Positions 1-4,957 of a stretch of DNA of 22,524 nucleotides are shown here, one piece after another (position 1 is the stretch's first letter; every line of letters starts with the position of its first letter). The notes under the pieces were generated by a model, which saw only the letters and a list, made by a program, of their open reading frames with translations, had not been told where the DNA came from and did no database searches. The position numbers were made by a program, and so were the translations under genes. The stretch is from a virus. The stretch is from the IMG/VR virus record IMGVR_UViG_3300006920_000279, positions 1 through 22,524 of that record, one strand, 5' to 3'.

Positions 1-13
1 AGTTAATTTTTAT

Positions 14-67
14 CCGTCTTTGCTATGATACCCTCCGTCTTTGTTATGAGAGGGGTATGTTTAATAT
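14..67. repeat. Short direct repeats, about 21-bp unit
   Basis: CCGTCTTTGCTATGA (from 14) recurs as CCGTCTTTGTTATGA (from 35), a 21-bp period. It is followed at 57-67 by ATGTTTAATAT, the core of the array on the other side of the neighbouring gene (337-410). The block lies just downstream of the minus-strand gene at 69-329. No function is recognised. Confidence 0.7.
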
Positions 68-68
68 T

Positions 69-329
69 TTATATTCCTCTGTAAGTGTAGTTGTGATTCT
101 CAATCAAATGTTTATTATTCCATTCTCTAAAATAAACATCAAACTTCTTATTACTTAATTTAATTATATCTGAGTCAGATTGAATACATCCAGCAACAAC
201 TCCATTACCTTCTTCTTTTTTATCTAATCTTTTTAGAAAAACGAATGACTTTGTACTTCTGTCTATTATAAAAAAGTTGTAAATAGTTTTGTTGTAACCT
301 GATTCTTTGTAGTAAATAGTTTTTTCCAT
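69..329 (-). CDS. Hypothetical protein, 86 aa, bracketed by repeats
   Basis: I do not recognise this small soluble protein. It is rich in Lys, Tyr and Asn, with no signal peptide, membrane segment or clear motif. It is the only gene in the first 900 bases. Its 5' side carries a 19-bp repeat array (337-410) and its 3' side carries the same core plus a second repeat (14-67), so it looks like a cassette inside a repeat field. A possible promoter box (TATGTTTG on the minus strand) lies at 502-509. The start is the only ATG that gives full length. It could be an accessory early phage gene; the assignment as coding is moderately sure. Confidence 0.55.
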   Translation of the reverse strand: MEKTIYYKESGYNKTIYNFFIIDRSTKSFVFLKRLDKKEEGNGVVAGCIQSDSDIIKLSNKKFDVYFREWNNKHLIENHNYTYRGI

Positions 330-336
330 TTGTTTT

Positions 337-410
337 ATGTTTAATATGGAGGGTTATGTTTAATATGGAGGGTGCGTTTAATATGATGCCCTATGTTTAA
401 TATGGAGGGT
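337..410. repeat. 19-bp tandem array, four units
   Basis: The unit ATGTTTAATATGGAGGGT occurs exactly at 337-354, 356-373 and 393-410. A diverged unit, GCGTTTAATATGATGCCCT, sits at 374-392. The period is 18-19 bp. The array lies immediately upstream of the minus-strand gene at 69-329, so it would be in that gene's 5' region. Iteron, operator array or slippage-prone intergenic repeat are all possible. Confidence 0.9.
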
Positions 411-442
411 TAATTTTGTTATTTTTAACCATTATAAATAGC

Positions 443-464
443 TTATTTAGAATAAATATAAATA
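443..464. promoter_or_regulatory. Near-palindromic 22-bp element, copy A
   Basis: TTATTTAGAATAAATATAAATA. It differs by one base from copy B at 620-641 and is close to an inverted repeat (TTATTTA ... ATAAATA arms). Its size and symmetry suit a dimeric repressor operator. The binding protein is unknown. Confidence 0.45.
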
Positions 465-581
465 GTAATTTTATTTGTTTATGTCGTTTATTTTCCATAT
501 GCAAACATACATTTTTAATAGTATTATTTTAAACAAAAAAAGTCTTGTAAATGTTTGGTAGATTAAAAAGATTTTTGTATT

Positions 582-591
582 CGCGCGCGCG
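582..591. repeat. (CG)5 dinucleotide tract
   Basis: CGCGCGCGCG lies in otherwise very AT-rich DNA, between the two 22-bp elements. It is self-complementary and rare in this base composition. No function is assigned. Confidence 0.9.
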
Positions 592-619
592 TTCCTTATA
601 TTAGTAATTTATACCTATG

Positions 620-641
620 TTATTTAGAATGAATATAAATA
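620..641. promoter_or_regulatory. Near-palindromic 22-bp element, copy B
   Basis: TTATTTAGAATGAATATAAATA matches copy A (443-464) at 21 of 22 positions. It lies about 45 bp upstream of the plus-strand TATATTTG box, a reasonable position for an operator controlling the small-gene operon. Confidence 0.45.
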
Positions 642-666
642 AAAAATAATTTAAAATAAATTAGGA

Positions 667-693
667 TTGTATTGTAAAAGTATTGTATATTTG
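667..693 (+). promoter_or_regulatory. Putative Bacteroidetes-type promoter of the plus small-gene operon
   Basis: The -7 box TATATTTG (686-693) matches the Bacteroidetes consensus TAnnTTTG, with TTG at 667-669 as a possible -33 element (16-base spacer, shorter than in the two minus-strand promoters). Transcription would give a leader of about 230 nt before the gene at 930. Confidence 0.45.
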
Positions 694-929
694 TAGAGTA
701 CTAAGGTACTGAGTTCTTTGAAATATCGGAAAAACTAAAAAATTAGAATTTCAAAAATAGGTTTACAGTCTTATCATCTGTATTAATTGATTACTTAAAT
801 CACGGAAAAAACCTCTGCGCATCGTCTAGATTAGTGTATGTCCTCCAGATATAATCCAACCCTTTCAGCCATTTAAGATGTAGGATGGTAATTCTAATAA
901 AAAACAATAATAATTAAATTTAAAATAAT
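694..929 (+). other. Long untranslated leader with possible 12-codon leader peptide
   Basis: The stretch between the promoter box and the first gene is less AT-rich than its surroundings from about 800 to 890. AGGTTT at 759-764 can pair with AAACCT at 809-814. A 12-codon open frame (838-876, beginning MSSRYN) ends in TAA. This could be a regulatory leader; I do not recognise a riboswitch class. Confidence 0.3.
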
Positions 930-1067
930 ATGAAAAATCTAAACCCTTGGGATATGATTAAAAACCATCCAAAGATTGGTAAAATGTATACTAGTGATGA
1001 AATTGATGAAATGACTTTCTCTGAACTTGGCGAATTAATAAATTTATATAACGAACTTAAAAAATAA
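930..1067 (+). CDS. Hypothetical small protein, 45 aa
   Basis: First gene of the plus-strand small-gene operon. It begins MKNLNPWDMI and has an acidic, helix-prone C-terminal half (SDEIDEMTFSELGELINLY). There is no membrane segment. The upstream AAATTTAAAATAAT is an A-rich Bacteroidetes-style initiation region. It is followed after 5 nt by the next gene. Not recognised; an early accessory or host-takeover role is inferred only from size and position. Confidence 0.6.
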   Translation: MKNLNPWDMIKNHPKIGKMYTSDEIDEMTFSELGELINLYNELKK

Positions 1068-1072
1068 ACAAA

Positions 1073-1231
1073 ATGAGAAAATTAAAAGTAAACACAAAAC
1101 TAACAATTAGAAAAGTAAATAGAATGGATGACATCGATAAAGCAGGTTTAACTATTGGGTTATTAATTATCTTACCAGCATTTGTGGCAATAGTAAAAGA
1201 CGTATTAATTAACGGTTCAAATTTAATCTAA
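1073..1231 (+). CDS. Small single-pass membrane protein, 52 aa
   Basis: It has a basic N-terminus (MRKLKVNTKLTIRKVNR), an Asp-rich turn, and one hydrophobic segment at about residues 25-42 (AGLTIGLLIILPAFVAIV). The positive-inside rule would place the N-terminus in the cytoplasm. Its TAA shares an A with the ATG of the next gene (TAATG), which suggests coupled translation. Family not recognised. Small early phage membrane proteins often act on the host envelope or on superinfection, but nothing here proves that. Confidence 0.6.
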   Translation: MRKLKVNTKLTIRKVNRMDDIDKAGLTIGLLIILPAFVAIVKDVLINGSNLI

Positions 1232-1389
1232 TGAATGAAACAATCCAAAAATTAAGAGATTATGCAAGCCTAAAAAATGATTGGTATATTAACGGGCAAC
1301 TGGATATTTTAGAAAAGCAAATAGCAATCGAAATAACAAAAGCAGAATTAAACCAAGTAACAGAACTAAACAAATTTATAAACAAATAA
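1231..1389 (+). CDS. Hypothetical small protein, 52 aa
   Basis: The start overlaps the preceding stop as TAATG at 1229-1233. The product begins MNETIQKLRDYASLKND and is predicted mostly helical, with a Lys/Glu-rich middle and a C-terminal NQVTELNKFINK. No known motif. Four bases separate it from the next gene, consistent with one operon. Confidence 0.6.
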   Translation: MNETIQKLRDYASLKNDWYINGQLDILEKQIAIEITKAELNQVTELNKFINK

Positions 1390-1393
1390 TATT

Positions 1394-1744
1394 ATGAATA
1401 ATACAATAAAAACAGAATTAAAAAATTACCTATTAGATTGCATAAACGATGGAATTTTAACTAATGAAAATAAAGAGGATTGGCATTTTCACGCATTTAA
1501 TGAAGATTATTATATTACATACCATAGTAGAGCTATTGAATGGCTAAAGACTCACAATATAGATACTTTTGATGCTATTAATGAAGTTAGACAATATGAG
1601 GAAGATAATTTCGGTGAATTTACAACAGATATAAACCCTGAGAGGATTGTTAATATGTTAGTGTACATTTATGGGGAGGAAATTATATATACCTATGATG
1701 TTGAAACTGTTGAGGAATTGAAAACACAAATCGAAAACAGTTAA
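1394..1744 (+). CDS. Hypothetical acidic protein, 116 aa
   Basis: The largest product of the plus-strand small-gene operon. It is acidic and soluble, with aromatic-rich stretches (DWHFHAFNEDYYITYHSRAIEWL, residues about 29-51) and a C-terminal VETVEELKTQIENS helix. It resembles uncharacterised proteins common in Bacteroidetes phages and mobile elements, but I cannot name the family. It is tightly packed between its neighbours (4 nt before, 3 nt after). Clearly coding from length, composition and packing; function unknown. Confidence 0.8.
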   Translation: MNNTIKTELKNYLLDCINDGILTNENKEDWHFHAFNEDYYITYHSRAIEWLKTHNIDTFDAINEVRQYEEDNFGEFTTDINPERIVNMLVYIYGEEIIYTYDVETVEELKTQIENS

Positions 1745-1747
1745 GAT

Positions 1748-1951
1748 ATGGTAAAAATAAGCATCACAACAGCATTAAAAATAATACGCTCAAATAAAGA
1801 CTTTATATTTTATAGGGTTGAAGACAACAAAATGGTAGATTTTACCCTTACAAATGACTTAAGTAGATTTAGAAGCCAGTACAGCAACAAATTTAAAATT
1901 GTATCTGATATAAAAAAACAAATTAATAATAACCTTAAAATTGAATTATAA
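1748..1951 (+). CDS. Hypothetical small basic protein, 67 aa
   Basis: It begins MVKISITTALKIIRSNKDFIFYRV and ends INNNLKIEL. It is small, basic and soluble, with no recognised motif. AAGAT directly precedes the ATG, the same leader as other genes in this operon. The stop overlaps the next start (TAATG). The coding of its last residues (aattaataataac...) is nearly repeated at the end of the next gene, which suggests cassette-like duplication of junction sequence. Confidence 0.7.
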   Translation: MVKISITTALKIIRSNKDFIFYRVEDNKMVDFTLTNDLSRFRSQYSNKFKIVSDIKKQINNNLKIEL

Positions 1952-2151
1952 TGAATAAAACAATATCCGAAATGCAAATAATTTCTAACATTGCTAAAAT
2001 GAGAGAAAAAATATCAGGAGTAAAAATGGATTTTAACAGACTGAACAAATATGATGTTTATTCAATGAGCTATAATCAGTTATTTGAATTACAGATGCAT
2101 TTACTACCATACTACAATAAAGCAATTAATAATAACTTAAAAACTATATAA
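1951..2151 (+). CDS. Hypothetical small protein, 66 aa
   Basis: The start shares an A with the stop of the upstream gene. The product is Met-rich and helix-prone (MNKTISEMQIISNIAKMREK) and ends AINNNLKTI, echoing INNNLKIEL of the preceding protein. No recognised family. It belongs to the plus-strand operon of microproteins. Confidence 0.7.
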   Translation: MNKTISEMQIISNIAKMREKISGVKMDFNRLNKYDVYSMSYNQLFELQMHLLPYYNKAINNNLKTI

Positions 2152-2152
2152 A

Positions 2153-2254
2153 ATGAACAACATTAACAACATTATCGAAGACACATATAACGAATTAGAA
2201 ATAAACGATTTCGATTTCTACAATGATTTTAACAATAATTTTAATAACTACTAA
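2153..2254 (+). CDS. Asn/Asp-rich microprotein, 33 aa
   Basis: This open frame starts one base after the previous stop and encodes a peptide of unusual composition, almost only Asn, Asp, Ile, Phe, Tyr and Glu. It starts MNNINNIIED and ends DFNNNFNNY. It is strongly acidic. A DNA-mimic or intrinsically disordered role is conceivable; no homology is recognised. Coding status rests on position and start/stop spacing. Confidence 0.45.
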   Translation: MNNINNIIEDTYNELEINDFDFYNDFNNNFNNY

Positions 2255-2265
2255 ATAATAAAGAT

Positions 2266-2304
2266 ATGGAAATTAAAAGAAACAATAAAAAACAGATATT
2301 ATGA
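2266..2304 (+). CDS. Possible 12-codon coupled peptide
   Basis: It is preceded by AATAAAGAT, the leader used by other genes of the operon, and its TGA overlaps the next ATG (ATGA at 2301-2304). It encodes MEIKRNNKKQIL. It may simply position ribosomes for the downstream gene rather than make a functional product. Confidence 0.3.
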   Translation: MEIKRNNKKQIL

Positions 2305-2477
2305 AACGATTTGACTACCGAAGAAAGTACACTAATTGGACACAAGAACAAATGCAAAAACACTTACCAATTTTGCGATACAGAATGTTAAAACATATAG
2401 GTTTAAACGATATGGTTGCAGATGATTGTTTAAGAAGAATAAGTTATTTAGAAAGCAAAATTAATAAAGATGCCTAA
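2301..2477 (+). CDS. Small basic protein, 58 aa
   Basis: It begins MKRFDYRRKYTNWTQEQMQK and is strongly basic, with helix-prone segments and a C-terminal DDCLRRISYLESKINKDA. It overlaps the next gene by 8 nt and the preceding mini-frame by 4 nt. The charge would suit nucleic-acid binding, but no motif is recognised. It is in the correct frame and packing to be a genuine operon member. Confidence 0.6.
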   Translation: MKRFDYRRKYTNWTQEQMQKHLPILRYRMLKHIGLNDMVADDCLRRISYLESKINKDA

Positions 2478-2652
2478 AACAAAGAAAGTAACAATAATAA
2501 ACGATCTAAATAAACAGATAAAGCAGTTAAGTAAGAAACACAATAAACTAGGTGTTGATGGCTTAGGTTGGTTCTCATTAGATAGGGAGAACATCAGGGC
2601 TTGTATGAAGGATATTAAAAACGTAATCAAAACACTAGAAACAATTAAATAA
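2470..2652 (+). CDS. Hypothetical small protein, 60 aa
   Basis: It begins MPKTKKVTIINDLNKQIKQLSKKHNK and continues with a conserved-looking GVDGLGWFSLDRENIRACMKDI. Basic N-terminus, helical C-terminus. AAAGATG precedes the start. Not recognised. The opposite-strand hydrophobic frame over this interval is judged an antisense shadow. Confidence 0.65.
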   Translation: MPKTKKVTIINDLNKQIKQLSKKHNKLGVDGLGWFSLDRENIRACMKDIKNVIKTLETIK

Positions 2653-2660
2653 ATAAAGAT

Positions 2661-2864
2661 ATGATAAGAGTATACGGAAGTACAGACAATAAAAACATAC
2701 ATACAGACACCAGCAGTACACTACTAGGGGCTAAACAGTACGCTACTAGACACGGGTTAAGAAATGTATCTGTCAGAATAGGTTATAATGTTACACTATT
2801 AGAATATAAAGATTCAGGTAGATGGTACACTTATAAAAACTTTATAGACGAGCTATTCGAATAA
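2661..2864 (+). CDS. Hypothetical small protein, 67 aa
   Basis: Last gene of the plus operon, with the AATAAAGAT leader before its ATG and a hairpin terminator 22 nt after its stop. It begins MIRVYGSTDNKN. GAKQYATRHGLRNVSVRIG and WYTYKNFIDELFE suggest a compact alpha/beta fold. It resembles small uncharacterised phage proteins, but I cannot name a family. Confidence 0.7.
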   Translation: MIRVYGSTDNKNIHTDTSSTLLGAKQYATRHGLRNVSVRIGYNVTLLEYKDSGRWYTYKNFIDELFE

Positions 2865-2886
2865 CACAAACAACAACCAACAATAT

Positions 2887-2916
2887 ACCTTACTATTAAT
2901 TTAGTGAGGTTTTTTT
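2887..2916 (+). terminator. Rho-independent terminator of the plus small-gene operon
   Basis: The inverted repeat ACCTTACTA / TTAGTGAGGT, with a short AT loop and one G-T pair, is followed directly by seven T. It lies 22 nt after the last gene of the operon. Confidence 0.85.
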
Positions 2917-2921
2917 ATACC

Positions 2922-2980
2922 CTATAATTAACTATAAATAATACCTATAATAGACTATAATACTATATCAATATACTATA
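2922..2980. repeat. Phased CTATAA repeats
   Basis: CTATAA or CTATA occurs at 2922, 2932, 2945, 2955, 2963 and 2976, close to one helical turn apart, in nearly pure AT DNA. This would unwind easily and could be a protein-binding array. Confidence 0.6.
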
Positions 2981-3133
2981 CAAATATATTGGGGAATGTA
3001 GAAGGGAATAGATGAGAATGTATTGTAAACTTAAACACGATAAAAATATTCAATCTAAGGCTACATAACAACAAATCAATACTAACATACCATATAAATA
3101 ATATAATAGCTTAGAGAGGCTTAGAATAGATAT

Positions 3134-3231
3134 TAACGTAAAACAAAGGTTGGTAATGTGTAGTAGGTCAATTAAATGAATTCAACGTAAAATGAATGAT
3201 GGGTATGTGTAGTAGCTCAATTCAATGAAAT
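3134..3231. repeat. 49-bp imperfect tandem repeat, two copies
   Basis: Copy 1 (3134-3182) and copy 2 (3183-3231) align without gaps at about 80% identity. The strongest conserved blocks are AACGTAAAA, ATGTGTAGTAG and TCAATT.AATGAA. The repeats lie in non-coding DNA. Confidence 0.8.
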
Positions 3232-3332
3232 CAAATAAAATTCAATGATTTAAAATAAATATTAAAAAGGTTCTATAGGGGTTTTTTTACTGTATTGTAA
3301 CTTGCTGGTTGTTAGTGTTTAATAAATAATTT

Positions 3333-3367
3333 AGTTCCCCAACTTTTACAAATCGAGGAACTTTTTT
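3333..3367 (+). terminator. Second plus-direction hairpin terminator
   Basis: AGTTCC at 3333 pairs with GGAACT ending at 3362, and TTTTTT follows. The loop is long (about 18 nt), so strength is uncertain. It could stop read-through into the opposing minus-strand operon, or end an unseen transcript from the repeat region. Confidence 0.55.
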
Positions 3368-3376
3368 ATAATTATG

Positions 3377-3556
3377 TTAATTTACGTAATCTAGTATGTA
3401 TCTTTTACAGGATTCAATACCTATATTCTTGTTTCTGGAATTGTACCACCTAATAACCTTGCCTTTAGGATTTGATACTATTAGCTTGAATTTATCTATG
3501 GCTCTATGTTCTATTATTATTAAATGCTTATTGTATGCTAATGATTCTCTTTTCAT
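3377..3556 (-). CDS. Hypothetical small basic protein, 59 aa
   Basis: Last gene of the minus operon. Read on the minus strand it begins MKRESLAYNKHLIIIEHRAI and ends RYILDYVN. It is basic with alternating hydrophobic residues, probably a small alpha/beta protein. Its ATG overlaps the stop of the upstream HTH gene by 4 nt. A hydrophobic frame on the opposite strand here is a shadow. Family not recognised. Confidence 0.65.
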   Translation of the reverse strand: MKRESLAYNKHLIIIEHRAIDKFKLIVSNPKGKVIRWYNSRNKNIGIESCKRYILDYVN

Positions 3557-3954
3557 ATTCTATGTTTATTTACTGCTCTTGGTGTTATATCAAGTATGTC
3601 AGCTATCTCTTTACTGGTTATATTTGGTTTTAGACTTACTATCTCTCTAACCTTCTCTTTAGTCTTTATCTTAGCTTCTCTACTTATCTCTCTTATCTTA
3701 ACATCTATATCCAAACTTCTTCTCATATCTGCTAGATACTTCTCTTGTCTTTGTTTATATTCTTTACCCCAATTATATGTATGGTGGTGTATCCAAGACA
3801 TAGGTTTGTTATAGTCTTCAAAGTTGCTTATGTAATGCCTAGACCAAATATTATCTGGTTTAGACATCCACACAAACTCATAACCATCATATATTACTTT
3901 ATGGTTAGTTACTTCTTTAAGGTTCTTTAATTGTTCTGTAGTCCAGTTAGTCAT
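3553..3954 (-). CDS. Protein with C-terminal helix-turn-helix, 133 aa
   Basis: The N-terminal half (residues 1-75) has WTTEQLKNLKEV and an aromatic-rich block containing WSRHYISNFEDYNKPMSW and WIHHHTYNWG. A basic helical linker follows (about 85-106). Residues 111-131 form a typical helix-turn-helix, NITSKEIADILDITPRAVNK, so DNA binding is likely. It begins on the last base of the preceding gene's stop (TAATG on the minus strand). It may regulate phage promoters; target unknown. The aromatic N-terminus is reminiscent of HNH-type or phage regulatory proteins, but I see no complete HNH motif. Confidence 0.8.
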   Translation of the reverse strand: MTNWTTEQLKNLKEVTNHKVIYDGYEFVWMSKPDNIWSRHYISNFEDYNKPMSWIHHHTYNWGKEYKQRQEKYLADMRRSLDIDVKIREISREAKIKTKEKVREIVSLKPNITSKEIADILDITPRAVNKHRI

Positions 3955-4034
3955 TACCTAGATATATAAATATAAGTTAATGCTAATATACCTAGTACTG
4001 CTAGTCTGAATAAAAATACTAATGGTTCTCTCAT
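3954..4034 (-). CDS. Single-pass membrane microprotein, 26 aa
   Basis: The sequence MREPLVFLFRLAVLGILALT continues to YIYISR, so it is almost wholly one transmembrane helix with Arg at both ends. Its stop overlaps the next start as TAATG and its start lies 3 nt after the preceding stop, the spacing of a real operon member. It is too short for standard gene callers. Function unknown. Confidence 0.5.
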   Translation of the reverse strand: MREPLVFLFRLAVLGILALTYIYISR

Positions 4035-4037
4035 AAT

Positions 4038-4259
4038 TTATTCTACTACTTCTGCTATTATTTTATCTGTAATCCTATCCAAACATTTCTTAGCCTCTTC
4101 ATATGAATCAAAGCTAACTAATATTCCATCCCATATAGGATGATAGTAAGTTTCCTTACTCCACCATTCCCATATTAAGAACTTCTTTTTACGTTCTATG
4201 TAATAAGTTACTTTGTTTGTGTTTGTTGTTGTTTCTTTTAATATTCTGTATTCTTTCAT
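4038..4259 (-). CDS. Hypothetical protein, 73 aa
   Basis: The preferred start is the internal Met (MKEYRILKETT), because AAAACAAATAGAT directly before it is the same leader found before three neighbouring genes. The upstream ATG at 4277 would add six residues made from the leader itself. The product has the layout YRILKET ... YYIERKKKFLIWEWW ... FDSYEEAKKCLDRI, which I recognise as a frequent small Bacteroidetes phage/prophage protein of unknown function. Confidence 0.75.
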   Translation of the reverse strand: MKEYRILKETTTNTNKVTYYIERKKKFLIWEWWSKETYYHPIWDGILVSFDSYEEAKKCLDRITDKIIAEVVE

Positions 4260-4274
4260 ATCTATTTGTTTTTT
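4260..4274 (-). promoter_or_regulatory. Reused translation leader, copy 1
   Basis: On the minus strand the sequence AAAAAACAAATAGAT abuts the preferred ATG at 4259. It differs only at its first bases from three exact copies upstream of neighbouring genes and decides the start here. Confidence 0.6.
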
Positions 4275-4314
4275 CATTTAAAAATTCACCCAAATCGCTT
4301 TCGTTTAACATATT

Positions 4315-4515
4315 TTAGCTATTTAATATATGTTGGTTTAGCTCTTCATTGTAAGCTATGAGTAGATTAAGGTGGAATTTCTCCTCTCTCTCAAACATAC
4401 CTTCTGCTAATCTTATAGCGTTTATAACTCCTCCTCTATACATAGCATCATCTTCTGAGATAGAATCTCTTAAATCTTCTAATTGTTTTATTAATTCTTG
4501 TATTGGTGTTTTCAT
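4315..4515 (-). CDS. Hypothetical helical protein, 66 aa
   Basis: It begins MKTPIQELIKQLEDLRDSISED and is an almost continuous helix with heptad-like leucines, probably a small coiled coil. GGVINAIRLAEGMFEREEKFH follows. It resembles uncharacterised helical phage proteins. The leader TAAAAACAAATAGAT abuts its ATG and contains the TAA of the upstream gene. Confidence 0.75.
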   Translation of the reverse strand: MKTPIQELIKQLEDLRDSISEDDAMYRGGVINAIRLAEGMFEREEKFHLNLLIAYNEELNQHILNS

Positions 4516-4530
4516 ATCTATTTGTTTTTA
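4516..4530 (-). promoter_or_regulatory. Reused translation leader, copy 2
   Basis: TAAAAACAAATAGAT on the minus strand, directly before the ATG at 4515. Its first three bases are the stop codon of the upstream gene. Confidence 0.6.
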
Positions 4531-4677
4531 TATCGATTTTCTCCACAATATCTTTTCCCAAGTTTCTTCTACTTTTTGCAATTCTCTAAAGCGTTTAGCT
4601 ATTAAAGTCATCCCATTTTTACTAATCTTGTCGAATCTATTTTGTTCTATTAATTTTATAAAGTCTTCTGCTTTCAT
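4528..4677 (-). CDS. Hypothetical small helical protein, 49 aa
   Basis: Read on the minus strand it begins MKAEDFIKLIEQNRFDKISK and ends WEKILWRKSI. Basic and helix-prone. It has the shared TAAAAACAAATAGAT leader immediately upstream, and its own TAA is the first codon of the next gene's leader. Not recognised. The shared leader strongly supports it as coding despite its size. Confidence 0.65.
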   Translation of the reverse strand: MKAEDFIKLIEQNRFDKISKNGMTLIAKRFRELQKVEETWEKILWRKSI

Positions 4678-4692
4678 ATCTATTTGTTTTTA
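4678..4692 (-). promoter_or_regulatory. Reused translation leader, copy 3
   Basis: TAAAAACAAATAGAT on the minus strand, identical to copies 2 and 4 and abutting the ATG at 4677. Confidence 0.6.
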
Positions 4693-4699
4693 TAATTTA

Positions 4700-4942
4700 T
4701 TAGTTAAATATCCAAGAAAAATCCTCCTTAATTTCTTCTTCTTTGATTTCTTTAATAGCATCTCCATTTATTAAATACTTTTCAATACATTCTATAACAT
4801 TGCTAGTGGCTATGTTTTCATCAAATGCATCATAAGGGTATTCATCTTCTCCATCATAACCCCAATCTTCGTAAACACCACTTTTCACAGCTTTTTCTAT
4901 TATTCTTTTAAATTTGTCGCTTTTGAGTAATTCCTTGTCCAT
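4700..4942 (-). CDS. Hypothetical acidic protein, 80 aa
   Basis: It begins MDKELLKSDKFKRIIEKAVKSG, then a very acidic aromatic stretch with YEDWGYDGEDEYPYDAFDEN (about residues 24-43), and a C-terminal KEIKEEEIKEDFSWIFN. The high negative charge would be compatible with nucleic-acid mimicry or protein inhibition, but that is only inference. It has the shared TAAAAACAAATAGAT leader. Confidence 0.7.
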   Translation of the reverse strand: MDKELLKSDKFKRIIEKAVKSGVYEDWGYDGEDEYPYDAFDENIATSNVIECIEKYLINGDAIKEIKEEEIKEDFSWIFN

Positions 4943-4957
4943 ATCTATTTGTTTTTA
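4943..4957 (-). promoter_or_regulatory. Reused translation leader, copy 4
   Basis: TAAAAACAAATAGAT on the minus strand before the ATG at 4942. Its first three bases are the stop codon of the diphosphohydrolase-family gene. Confidence 0.6.

Larger units (their letters stand above)
330..929. other. Non-coding early control region (about 600 bp)
   Basis: No convincing gene lies here. The stretch holds the 19-bp array (337-410), a minus-strand TATGTTTG box (502-509), two copies of a 22-bp near-palindrome (443-464, 620-641), a (CG)5 tract (582-591), a plus-strand promoter candidate (around 667-693) and a roughly 230-nt leader before the first plus-strand gene. It is the divergent control region between the minus gene at 69-329 and the plus operon starting at 930. 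Confidence 0.7.
2917..3376. other. Convergent intergenic region, repeat-rich, no gene seen
   Basis: It lies between the end of the plus operon and the end of the minus operon. It holds six CTATA(A) elements at 2922-2980 spaced 8-13 bp, a 49-bp imperfect tandem duplication at 3134-3231, and a plus-direction hairpin with T-run at 3333-3367. No open frame of convincing composition is present. A replication origin, an ncRNA or a recombination site are possible. Confidence 0.6.

Noticed and set aside
337-410. CRISPR array
   Set aside because: Units are contiguous 18-19-bp repeats with no unique spacers and no cas genes.
694-929. tRNA gene
   Set aside because: No cloverleaf, no T-loop GTTCxAxxC pattern and no acceptor pairing could be made out.
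2448-2702. Minus-strand hydrophobic frame of 84 codons
   Set aside because: Antisense to two tightly packed plus genes with shared leaders; its hydrophobicity is what antisense of Lys/Asn-rich AT codons gives.
3396-3930. Three overlapping plus-strand hydrophobic frames
   Set aside because: Antisense shadows of the minus genes at 3377-3556 and 3553-3954, which have better composition, a helix-turn-helix and operon overlaps.
4189-4311. Minus-strand 40-codon frame starting MLNESDLGEFLNEK
   Set aside because: It starts 3 nt after a stop, but overlaps the next gene by about 70 nt with low-complexity Asn/Lys sequence; kept only as a possibility.
4358-4774. Plus-strand frame of 138 codons
   Set aside because: Runs across three minus genes and their identical leaders; Ser/Phe/Ile-rich composition typical of antisense frames.
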